NCBI GenBank assembly: GCA_021847645.1
Contig: JAJZQG010000073.1
Span: 1 to 34,853, forward strand
From: Myxococcales bacterium
Lineage (GTDB): Bacteria; Myxococcota_A; Polyangia; Polyangiales; Polyangiaceae
DNA length: 34,853 nt
Direction: 5' to 3'
Of the stretch, positions 15,042-23,166 are shown piece after piece (within the stretch, counting starts at the first letter, position 1; every line of letters begins with the position of its first letter). The position numbers were made by a program, and so were the translations under genes. Under the pieces are notes generated by a model. It made no database searches, was not told where the DNA came from, and saw only the letters and a list, made by a program, of their open reading frames with translations.

Positions 15042-17336
15042 ATGTTGTTCGTCATCGTCATTACACAAGATGGATCCCGACGTCAGCACACGTTTGACAA
15101 GGCGAGTGTCACGTTGGGGCGTGTGCCCGAAGGGACGGACATGGCGCTGCCGGGCAGTGCGGTGTCCGCCCGGCACGCGGTGCTGGCGCGTCGTGAGGAC
15201 GGCTGGGTGGTTGCGGATCTGGGCAGCACGAACGGCACCTGGGTGAATGGTCGCCGCATCGAGGGCCCGGTGCGAATAGGTCGCGACGACGTGGTGCAGG
15301 TAGGAGAGTTCACGCTGCAGGTCTGGGAGGAAGGGGGTGCTCCGGCAGCGGTGGAGGTGGGCGCCGCCGCGACGATGGCTATCCAGATGCCGCCGCCAGC
15401 GAGCCGTGCTTCCACGGGGATTTCCTGGGCGACGGCCAAGCAGGGCGCTCCCGCCGAGGGTGCAGCCGCCGGGGCCGATGCGGACGTTGGCTCGTGGTCC
15501 ACGATGCAGGCGCCCGTGGTCAACGAAGCTACGCACGGACCCGAGTCTGCGCAGGTTGCCGTCGCCATGGCACCGTCCACGCGCACTGCGTCGGTATGCA
15601 TGAGTTGCGGCGCGCCCTTCGCGGCCGATGCCCTGTTTTGCCAGTCGTGCGGAGCGCGCCGCGGCGAGGTGCAAGCCGCGCCAGTCCCCGTGCAGCAACC
15701 GGCGCCCTCGATCGAGTATGACGCGACCGGCGCAATTCCCGTGGCCCCGTCGCCCATCGGCTACGAGGCCACTGGGGCTATCGCGGTCGTGGCCCCGTCC
15801 ATCGAGTTCGATGCCACGGGCGCCATGCCCGTCATACTCGCGCCCGCCCCATCGGCCGTCGCGCCCTCGCAGCCGGCCGGTACCGTGCAAGCTCCGCGCG
15901 CACCCACCGCGATCGCGTCTGCGCCGCCCACACCGGTCGTCCCGAGTCCGCCTCGAACGAGCGTGCCCGCAACACGCGTGATGCACGCGCACGAGGTCGC
16001 GGCGCCCGCCCCGGCGCAGGCGCCCCTGCCGATCGGCGCAACGGCCCCGATTCTGGTCGACCCCTCGGGTGTCGCCGGATTCCCTTCGATCGTCGATGCC
16101 ATCCGGATGGCGCCCGCCGGCTCGGTCATTCGCGTCAAGCCAGGCGTGTACGGCGGATGCCTGGTCATCGACAAGCCCCTGACCCTGATTGCCGACGGCG
16201 CTCCGGTCGTCGTGGAATCGGCCGAGGGTCCGTGCCTGATGTCCTACGCTGCAACAGGCCTGGTCCAGGGATTCACGTTCCGGGGCGTTGCGGGCAACAC
16301 GGCCGACGCCGCGGTCCTGGTTTCGCGAGGCGCCCTTCGTCTGGACCGATGCGAGATCGTCTCGTCACGCGGCGCGGCGCTGCTCGTCGAGGGGCCCGAG
16401 TCCGAGCCGGTCGTCTCGTCGTGCGCGGTGCGCAGTGCGGGCGCCGAAGGCGTGCTCGTGCGCGGCGGTGCGCGTCCCCGGATCGACGGCACGGACGTCG
16501 CCGGAAGCGCCCGCGCAGGCATCTGCGTGCAAGATGGCGGCGTGCCCGTGGTCACGCGATGCTCGGTGCACGACACGCAGGCGCAAGGGCTGCTCGTGCA
16601 TGGCGAGAGCGCGGGCACCTTCGAGGACTGCGACGTCGCCGGATGCAAGCTCGCCGGCGTCGATGTGCTGAGCGGTGGACGGCCGACGGTGCGCAGGTGT
16701 CGAATCCGCGATTCTCGCGAGGGCTGCGGCGTCATTGTGCAGTACGCGGGCGGCGGGCTCTTCGAAGACTGCGTCATCACGGGGCACCGGCTCTCGGCGG
16801 TGGAGGTGCGCGAAGCTGGGCAGCCGCTGTTCCGCCGGTGTTCCCTGTCCGGCTCCCAGCTCGAGCGCGGATTGTACGTGTATGACAATGGGCTGGGCGT
16901 CTTCGAGGATTGCGAGATGGCGCGCAATCGGCGTCACGGCGTGGGCGTGCGATCGGGCGCTCAGCCGGTCCTGCGCCGCTGTCGCGTGTACGGATCCCTC
17001 GAAGCCGGCGGCATCTACCTCTATCGCCAGGGCAGCGGCACGTTCGACGAGTGCGAGATAAGTGGTAATCAGACCTTCGGCGTCGAGGTGGTCGAAGCAA
17101 GCCTCGCCTCGTTGCGTCGGTGTCGCGTGCACGACAATGTCGCGGGTGCCTTGCGAGCCTCGGGTAATCGCGCGTTGCATGCGGTCGAGTGCGAGTTCGT
17201 GGGGGGAGCCGCCCGGGCGCTGCACATGGACGCCGCCGCCCGGGCACGGCTGGAACGGTGCTCGTTCGTGGGCGAGTGCGTGTGCAGCGTCGATTGCACG
17301 TGCGACTCGGAGGGCTCCACGTTCCGTCAGGCGTAG
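15042..17336 (+). CDS. FHA / zinc-ribbon / right-handed beta-helix protein (764 aa)
   Basis: Order: FHA domain (about 1-97) with VTLGR, SARHA and DLGSTNGTWVNG, the canonical phosphothreonine-binding loops; a Pro/Ala linker; a small zinc ribbon with Cys186, Cys189, Cys200 and Cys203 (CMSCG and CQSCG); three 15-residue repeats each containing ATGA with Thr229, Thr244 and Thr259; another Pro/Ala linker; then a parallel beta-helix (about 335-764) built of FEDC / RRC / GxxV repeats of roughly 23 residues. The helix begins like pectate-lyase/NosD repeats. There is no signal peptide, so it is likely cytosolic. FHA domains read Ser/Thr-kinase output, and a kinase gene lies 1.3 kb downstream. The beta-helix may bind or scaffold partners as in FBXO11-like proteins; the ligand is unknown. 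Confidence 0.88.
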   Translation: MLFVIVITQDGSRRQHTFDKASVTLGRVPEGTDMALPGSAVSARHAVLARREDGWVVADLGSTNGTWVNGRRIEGPVRIGRDDVVQVGEFTLQVWEEGGAPAAVEVGAAATMAIQMPPPASRASTGISWATAKQGAPAEGAAAGADADVGSWSTMQAPVVNEATHGPESAQVAVAMAPSTRTASVCMSCGAPFAADALFCQSCGARRGEVQAAPVPVQQPAPSIEYDATGAIPVAPSPIGYEATGAIAVVAPSIEFDATGAMPVILAPAPSAVAPSQPAGTVQAPRAPTAIASAPPTPVVPSPPRTSVPATRVMHAHEVAAPAPAQAPLPIGATAPILVDPSGVAGFPSIVDAIRMAPAGSVIRVKPGVYGGCLVIDKPLTLIADGAPVVVESAEGPCLMSYAATGLVQGFTFRGVAGNTADAAVLVSRGALRLDRCEIVSSRGAALLVEGPESEPVVSSCAVRSAGAEGVLVRGGARPRIDGTDVAGSARAGICVQDGGVPVVTRCSVHDTQAQGLLVHGESAGTFEDCDVAGCKLAGVDVLSGGRPTVRRCRIRDSREGCGVIVQYAGGGLFEDCVITGHRLSAVEVREAGQPLFRRCSLSGSQLERGLYVYDNGLGVFEDCEMARNRRHGVGVRSGAQPVLRRCRVYGSLEAGGIYLYRQGSGTFDECEISGNQTFGVEVVEASLASLRRCRVHDNVAGALRASGNRALHAVECEFVGGAARALHMDAAARARLERCSFVGECVCSVDCTCDSEGSTFRQA
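15705..15839 (+). repeat. three in-frame 45-bp (15-aa) repeats with ATGA motif
   Basis: Inside the FHA-protein gene the peptide [E/G][Y/F][D/E]ATGA[I/M] occurs three times at exactly 15-residue spacing, centred on Thr229, Thr244 and Thr259. The hydrophobic residue three after each Thr fits the pT+3 preference of FHA domains. Confidence 0.85.
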
Positions 17337-17375
17337 GGATCTGTTCCGGCGATCGGCTGCAGGGGTGACGACGGG

Positions 17376-18428
17376 TCAGGCAGGCGGGGCGCGGAAGGCC
17401 ACGGCCCACGACCCGGCCACGATCGCCGCGGTGGTGAGTCCGAAGCCGATGCGGGCCCAGGCGGGCAACGGTGTCGAGCGGCTTCGGAATGCGAACGCGG
17501 CGGGCAGGCCCAGCACGACGCCGGCCAGGAAGCCGAATCCGTGCGCGTACAGGTCGGATTGTGGGGAGGCGCCGAAGGCCCCGAGCAACGCGAGCCCTCC
17601 CGCGATCGGAGCCCAGGCGACTATCGTCTTGAGACGTGGACGCTCGCGCTGGTTGCGAACGAATTGGGCGACGGTCAGCACGCCCAGGGCGGCCATGACT
17701 GCCGTGGAGGCGCCCAAGCTCCTGTGGTCCACGCCGTGCCAGAGCGCGTTCATCAGATTGCCCGCAGCGCCTGCCGTGACAACGATGAACGTGCCGAATC
17801 CGGCTCCGAAGCGCCGGTGCACGGCGGACAGGAACAGTCCCCCGACCACGGCATTGCCCAGCACGTGGGCTGCGTCCGTGTGCAGCGTGAGAGCTGTCAC
17901 CGACTGTTCCAGAGCGCCGGCCAGGATCTGGTTGGTGTCCGCTATGCCATGTTGGAACCAGACGCTGCGCGACGACAGCGGACCGGTGACCAGGAAGAAC
18001 GCCATGAGCAGCATCGACACGCCGGCAGCCCACCATGACGACGCGTGAAGAGGGACGTCGCGTACGTGCTTGACCTCGCGGCGTTCTCGCAGCTCCGACT
18101 CGTATTCGCCGAGTTCGCGAGCGGCGCGTGCACGGGCTGCCAAGGGGACCATCAAGTACGGAAGACCGTTGGACCCCACGCAGCTCCAGCTCGGAATGCG
18201 CACGGCTTGGAGCACGAAGCGCCATTCCTCCGCCTTGGCGTGGGACAGGACCGGCCCGATGGGTCCCCAGCCCGGGTAGGATGGCACGACGAACTCCCCG
18301 GAGCTGTCCGAAGCCCGGTCGCCCGGTTCGTCCCCTGTCGGCGAGGAGCCGGCGGCAACCGTGGTGTTCGCGTCCGCGCTGGTGCCGTCGCGCACGAGCA
18401 AGGGATCATGGGAGGAAGCAACGCTCAT
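17376..18428 (-). CDS. rhomboid-family intramembrane serine protease
   Basis: A 350-residue protein. The first ~130 residues are a hydrophilic cytosolic extension without a recognised domain. Six or more membrane helices follow. Rhomboid landmarks are HTDAAHVLGN (His188 and Asn192 in helix 2), the nucleophile motif GAST (Ser241) in helix 4, and YAHGFGFLAG with the catalytic His296 in helix 6, so the Ser-His dyad is intact. Rhomboids cut transmembrane segments of substrate proteins; the substrate cannot be inferred. The gene is convergent with the FHA gene (39 bp between stops) and divergent from the kinase gene (244 bp between starts). The Shine-Dalgarno at 18428 is weak. Confidence 0.9.
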   Translation of the reverse strand: MSVASSHDPLLVRDGTSADANTTVAAGSSPTGDEPGDRASDSSGEFVVPSYPGWGPIGPVLSHAKAEEWRFVLQAVRIPSWSCVGSNGLPYLMVPLAARARAARELGEYESELRERREVKHVRDVPLHASSWWAAGVSMLLMAFFLVTGPLSSRSVWFQHGIADTNQILAGALEQSVTALTLHTDAAHVLGNAVVGGLFLSAVHRRFGAGFGTFIVVTAGAAGNLMNALWHGVDHRSLGASTAVMAALGVLTVAQFVRNQRERPRLKTIVAWAPIAGGLALLGAFGASPQSDLYAHGFGFLAGVVLGLPAAFAFRSRSTPLPAWARIGFGLTTAAIVAGSWAVAFRAPPA

Positions 18429-18672
18429 GTGGGGGCCAAGTTGGGAACGCGGCCCACGGTTGTCAACGGACGGGCGGACAACGGCATTCCGGGCCGAACG
18501 CCCGGGTCACGGACGAGGGTGTCCGGCGGGGCGCGCCCGCGAGCGATCCTCGCGCCTGTCCGACGATTGCATTCCCCATTGTAGCCCCGGATTCGGGCGC
18601 GTATGGTTGCCTGTCGAGCCGTAGTGATTCTGCCGACACCCGCGGCCAACGCACGAGTTCCGAGCACCGACG

Positions 18673-20241
18673 ATGACCCGTTCGACCCCACATCTCTCGC
18701 GCCGCCGTGATCCTGCCGACCCGAACGTCGGGTTGGTCGTGAACGGCAAGTTCGAGATCTTGTCGCAGGTCGCGGTGGGGGGCATGGGGCGGATCTACCG
18801 GGCCAGGCAGATTCCCCTCGATCGGATCGTCGCGCTCAAGATCCTGCATTCCCAGTACACGCATGACACGCCGGTCGACACCTTCCAGCGCAGGTTCTCC
18901 CGTGAGGCGACCATCCTGTCGCGCCTGCAGCACGCCAACATCGTGACCGTGTTCGACTTCGGGCTCATCGACGGCTACGAGCCCGAAACGTACTTCATGG
19001 CGATGGAGTATCTGGCGGGCCGCACGCTGCTCGACCGGATCGTCAAGGACGGCCCGATGAGGCCGGCTGAAGTGTTTGCCGTGATACGCCAGGTGGCCAG
19101 GGGGTTGCGTGAGGCGCACAAGCAAGGACTCGTGCACCGCGATCTCAAGCCGTCGAATATCATGCTCGTGCCCGAGGACGGCGGCGGCGAGACGGTCAAG
19201 ATCCTGGATTTTGGCTTGGTCAAGGTGTTGTCCGACGATTCCGAGCAGGTGACGAAGGAGGGCAATCTGCTCGGCTCGCCGCGGTACATGGCTCCGGAGC
19301 AGATCGCGCACGGTGCGGTGGATGCCCGTACCGACATCTACGCGCTCGGAGTGATCATGTTCCAGTGCTTGTGCGGCGTGGTGCCGTACGAATCCGATCA
19401 GGCGGTGCACACACTGATGGCGCATCTGCACGACCCGATTCCCGGGATGAACACGCGCAATCCCGAAGTCGACGTGCCGCCGGTCGTCGAGCGCTTGGTC
19501 CAGCGGTGTCTGGCCAAGGATCCGGCCGATCGGCCTGCCAGCGTCGGGGAGCTGGTGGCGGGCATCGTGGCGTGCGAGAAGGCGCTCGGGCTGACGCCGG
19601 GGCCGGGCCTTGTGCCGGACCTGGACTCGGGCTCAGCGAGCCGACCCCGCCCGATAGCGCCGACCCCGGACGACTCGGCAACCCTGGCGGAGCCGAGTGC
19701 GACGCGACGTCGTCTGGCCGTGGTGGTGCCCGGGACCCCGGCCGCGCGACCTCCGGCGTGGCGCACGCCCTGGCTGCTGCTGGCCGCGGGGGCGGGCGTG
19801 GTGGCGGCGATTGCGCTCGCGTTCGTGATGAGCCGTCCCAAGGCACAGCCGTCCCAGCCTGTAGCGGCGACGTCGGCCGAGCAGCCGTCGCAGTTCATGA
19901 TGTGGATCGACTCGGTGCCGGCCGGCGCCGACGTCTACGAAGGAGATCGGCGGGTCGGGTCGACTCCGCTGCAGATGACGTTCGACAATGCTTCGCTGCG
20001 ATCGCACCCGCGGGAGCTGTCGGTGCGCATGGCCGGCTACCAGAGCTACAACATCGTGCAGGGGCCTTCAGGCGAGAACGTGCGGGTCACGGCCGCGCTC
20101 AGCCCGACCGAATCCGCCGCCGCCTCGGCGCCGGCAAGTGCGGCAGCTGCGCCCGGGCGCACGGCCGGGCCGCGGCCACCAACGACTCCGCCGAAGCCGG
20201 TGCCCGCGCGCACCGACGGCGACATCCGGATGAGCAGGTGA
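18673..20241 (+). CDS. Ser/Thr protein kinase with C-terminal PEGA domain
   Basis: A 522-residue transmembrane kinase. The Hanks-type catalytic domain (about 24-305) has the Gly loop VAVGGMGRIYRA, Lys56 in VALKIL, Glu78 in FSREAT, catalytic HRDLKPSN (Asp157), DFG (Asp179) and APEQ, so it should be active. A Pro-rich juxtamembrane stretch is followed by one membrane helix (about 367-386) and a PEGA domain (about 408-475), beginning WIDSVPAGADVYEGD, outside the cytoplasm. PEGA domains bind cell-envelope components or act as spacers in surface proteins. The stop TGA overlaps the ATG of the next gene as TGATG, so kinase and receptor are translationally coupled. Its likely readers include the FHA protein at 15042. 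Confidence 0.95.
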   Translation: MTRSTPHLSRRRDPADPNVGLVVNGKFEILSQVAVGGMGRIYRARQIPLDRIVALKILHSQYTHDTPVDTFQRRFSREATILSRLQHANIVTVFDFGLIDGYEPETYFMAMEYLAGRTLLDRIVKDGPMRPAEVFAVIRQVARGLREAHKQGLVHRDLKPSNIMLVPEDGGGETVKILDFGLVKVLSDDSEQVTKEGNLLGSPRYMAPEQIAHGAVDARTDIYALGVIMFQCLCGVVPYESDQAVHTLMAHLHDPIPGMNTRNPEVDVPPVVERLVQRCLAKDPADRPASVGELVAGIVACEKALGLTPGPGLVPDLDSGSASRPRPIAPTPDDSATLAEPSATRRRLAVVVPGTPAARPPAWRTPWLLLAAGAGVVAAIALAFVMSRPKAQPSQPVAATSAEQPSQFMMWIDSVPAGADVYEGDRRVGSTPLQMTFDNASLRSHPRELSVRMAGYQSYNIVQGPSGENVRVTAALSPTESAAASAPASAAAAPGRTAGPRPPTTPPKPVPARTDGDIRMSR

Positions 20242-23159
20242 TGACGATCCGGGGCAAGATAGCGCGAATCTGCGTGTTGGGCTGTGCGGCTGCGTGGTTG
20301 TTGGCGGGGGTGGCGGCGCGAGCGGGCGACGTAGCGGAGGAAGCGGATCTGCACTTCAAGGTGGGTGCGGAGCGGTACCAGGCCAGGGACTATCGCGGCG
20401 CGCTCGAGCACTTCTTGTTGTCGAATCGGCTTGCGCCCAACCGCAATGTCGAGTTCAACATCGCCCGCACCTACGAACAGCTCCAGCAATATGCGGCCGC
20501 CTATCGACACTACCGGCTGGCCCTCGAAGGCGAGACGGACGCGGCTGCGAGGGAGCGGGTGCAAGAGGCCCTGCAGCGCATGGGGCCGCAGGTCGCGGTG
20601 GTCCAGGTGGTCACCGATCCGCCCGGCGCCACGATCTACGTGGACCGCAAGGACTTGGGCGCCTACGGCACCGCGCCGCGAAGCCTGGCCTTCGGGACGT
20701 CACAGCACCGTTTCATGGCCGAGCTCGACGGCTACGAGCCTGCCGTCTCCGCACCGATGGATCTGAAGATCGGCGAGGTGCAGCAGGTGCGTCTGGCGTT
20801 GCGGCGAATCGTGGGTACGGTCAAGGTCTCGTCCACGCCGGCAGGCGCCAGTGTCCGCCTCGACAGCGAAGCCAACGCTCCGTCGTGCCGCACGCCTTGC
20901 CAGCTCCAAGCGCCCCCGGGGCCCCACGTGGTGTACCTGCAGCTCGACGGCTACGAGACCGCGTCGCCGTCGGTGGACGTGAAGGCTCGCGAGGTTGCGC
21001 CGCTGAGTGCGACGCTGCGGCCGGTGACCGGCGTGATCGTGGTGGACACCGACGAGGCCGGGGCGCTCGTGGAGGTCGACGGCCGTCCTGCCGGCTACAC
21101 GCCGGCCGTGATCAACGCGCAGATAGGCACGCGACAGCTGCGCATCAGCCGTCCCGGGTTCGAGACGGTCGAACGGCAGGTGCGGGTACGAAAAGGCCGG
21201 CAGGTGCGCGTGGGGCTGGAGCTCGAGCGGGCCGAGTCGGTGTCGGCTGCCTCGCGCGTGTCCGAGTTGGTGCAGGACGCGCCGAGCTCGGTGTCCGTGG
21301 TGGCCGGCGAGACCATCCGCACCCTGCAGTACCCGACGTTGGTCGAAGCGCTTCGCGGCGTGCGGGGCGTGTACGTGAGCGACGATCGGGCCTATGCGGC
21401 AGTGGGCTTCCGTGGGTTGGCACGCCTGGGTGACTACGGCAATCGCGTGCTCGTTCTGCTCGACGGCCACCCGATCAACGACGACTGGCTCGGGTCGTCC
21501 TACGTGGGATACGACTTCCGCACCGACCTGGACGATGTGGAGCGCATCGAGGTCGTGCGCGGCGCCGGCTCGGTGGTCTACGGCACCAACGCTTTTTCGG
21601 GTGCGGTGAGCGTCACTACCCGCGGCCACGATCGTCCGACCGGGGGCAACGTGGCAGTGTCCACCGCGGGCTACGGCACGGCGCGGGCCAGGGGGATGGT
21701 CCACGTGCGGCTCGGACCGCAGGCCGGAGCGTGGATGTCGGTCGCCGGGGCCCACAGCGCCGGCCGGGACTTCTACTTCCCCGAGTTCGCCCAGCAGCCC
21801 ACGCTCGTCTCGCCGGGCGTGGACGGCATGGCGCGGGGCGTGGACGGCTTCGACGCGGGCACGGTACATGGCAGTGCGTGGTGGGGCCCGGTGTCGTTGA
21901 CCTGGTTCCTGCACCGCCGCGACAAGCACGTACCGACCGCCGCGTACGGAACGCTGCTTGGTGATTCGAGAACGCGGCTGCGAGACACGCGGGGCTTTCT
22001 CGAGGCCCGGTTCGAGAAGAAGCTGTCGTCGCAGATCGAGCTGATGCTGCGGGCCTATTACGACGGCTACGGCTATCAGGGGCACTACGCGTATGCCGAT
22101 CAAGACGGCGGAGTGGCCTACGAGCGCTATCGTGGAGCATGGGCCGGGGGCGAGGCGCGCATCGTGGCGCAGCCGGTGCCGGGCTTGCGCATCACCGCGG
22201 GGGGCGAGGGCCAGGACCACTTCCTGGTCGACCAGGTGGGCGAGGACAATACCGGCACCTATCTCGACCAGCGCGACCCCTACACCGTGGCCGCCGGCTA
22301 CGCAGCCGCCGACGTGGACCCGTCGCGCAGTGTCCACCTGTCCGCCGGCACGCGTGTCGACTCGTTTTCGACCTTCGGCGCCTCGGTCAACCCGCGCTTC
22401 GCGCTGGTGCTGCGCCCCTACGAGGGCGGCAACCTCAAGCTGATGGGCGGCAGGGCGTTCCGCGCGCCGTCCATCTACGAGCTTTCGTACAACGATGGTG
22501 GCCGCACGCAGGTCGCCAGCCCGAACCTGAAGCCCGAGTCGATCTGGTCGCCCGAGGTGGAGTACTCCCAGCGGCTCTCGACCGCGTGGAGCGGTGTGCT
22601 CGCCGGCTTTGGCAACTACGTCTCCGATCTGGTCATCTCCCGCGGAGACGGCGATGCCGCATCTCCCACGTCTTTGATCAACTCCCCCTCTCCGATCCTG
22701 ATCGTGGGGGGCGAAGCGGAGCTGCGCAGGGAATGGCGGCAGGGTTGGATGCTGTCGTTCGTGTACTCGTACCAGCGGGCGCGCTATGTGAACCAGCACC
22801 CCGCCGGCCTGCCGGCGCTTCGCCAGGTGCCCAATTCCCCCCAGCACCTCGGCTCGGTCATGGGGGCGGTGCCGGTGATGGGCAGCATGCTCACCGCCGC
22901 CTCGCGCCTATCGATCGAAGGGCCCCGCTACGACAGATACGACCGCGAGGGCGACCCGCCGCAGGGACGAACGGGCTGGGTGGCAGTCTGGGACGTGGTG
23001 CTGAGCGGCAGGGACGACGCCCGGGGACTTCGCTACGCGGCCGGCGTCTACAACGCATTCGACTGGCGCTACTCGCTACCCGTCAGCGCCGAGTTCCGCC
23101 AGCGCACCATCGTGCAGAATGGGCGGACCTTGCTGCTGTCGGCGTGGGCGGACTTCTAG
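20241..23159 (+). CDS. TonB-dependent receptor with N-terminal TPR and PEGA repeats (972 aa)
   Basis: Start at 20241, overlapping the kinase stop (TGATG). A signal peptide ends at about VAARA. Residues 31-115 are TPR-like helices; three PEGA domains follow (about 118-187, 191-260, 263-330), each with TDPPGATIYVD- or STPAGASV-type motifs. A TonB-box-like SVSAASR precedes the plug domain (about 340-455; VSVVAGETI, GFRGLARLGD, ERIEVVRGAGSVVYGTNAFSG). The remainder is a 22-strand-type beta-barrel, ending in LLLSAWADF with the terminal Phe expected of outer-membrane barrels. It should import a ligand across the outer membrane with TonB/ExbBD, which are not in this window. TPR and PEGA repeats in front of a plug are unusual and could sense or anchor to the periplasm, plausibly together with the PEGA kinase. 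Confidence 0.9.
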   Translation: MTIRGKIARICVLGCAAAWLLAGVAARAGDVAEEADLHFKVGAERYQARDYRGALEHFLLSNRLAPNRNVEFNIARTYEQLQQYAAAYRHYRLALEGETDAAARERVQEALQRMGPQVAVVQVVTDPPGATIYVDRKDLGAYGTAPRSLAFGTSQHRFMAELDGYEPAVSAPMDLKIGEVQQVRLALRRIVGTVKVSSTPAGASVRLDSEANAPSCRTPCQLQAPPGPHVVYLQLDGYETASPSVDVKAREVAPLSATLRPVTGVIVVDTDEAGALVEVDGRPAGYTPAVINAQIGTRQLRISRPGFETVERQVRVRKGRQVRVGLELERAESVSAASRVSELVQDAPSSVSVVAGETIRTLQYPTLVEALRGVRGVYVSDDRAYAAVGFRGLARLGDYGNRVLVLLDGHPINDDWLGSSYVGYDFRTDLDDVERIEVVRGAGSVVYGTNAFSGAVSVTTRGHDRPTGGNVAVSTAGYGTARARGMVHVRLGPQAGAWMSVAGAHSAGRDFYFPEFAQQPTLVSPGVDGMARGVDGFDAGTVHGSAWWGPVSLTWFLHRRDKHVPTAAYGTLLGDSRTRLRDTRGFLEARFEKKLSSQIELMLRAYYDGYGYQGHYAYADQDGGVAYERYRGAWAGGEARIVAQPVPGLRITAGGEGQDHFLVDQVGEDNTGTYLDQRDPYTVAAGYAAADVDPSRSVHLSAGTRVDSFSTFGASVNPRFALVLRPYEGGNLKLMGGRAFRAPSIYELSYNDGGRTQVASPNLKPESIWSPEVEYSQRLSTAWSGVLAGFGNYVSDLVISRGDGDAASPTSLINSPSPILIVGGEAELRREWRQGWMLSFVYSYQRARYVNQHPAGLPALRQVPNSPQHLGSVMGAVPVMGSMLTAASRLSIEGPRYDRYDREGDPPQGRTGWVAVWDVVLSGRDDARGLRYAAGVYNAFDWRYSLPVSAEFRQRTIVQNGRTLLLSAWADF

Positions 23160-23166
23160 CGACGTG

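Noticed and set aside
20700..22847. 715-codon minus-strand frame opposite the TonB receptor
   Set aside because: No motifs, typical antisense composition; the plus-strand frame has signal peptide, PEGA, plug and barrel.
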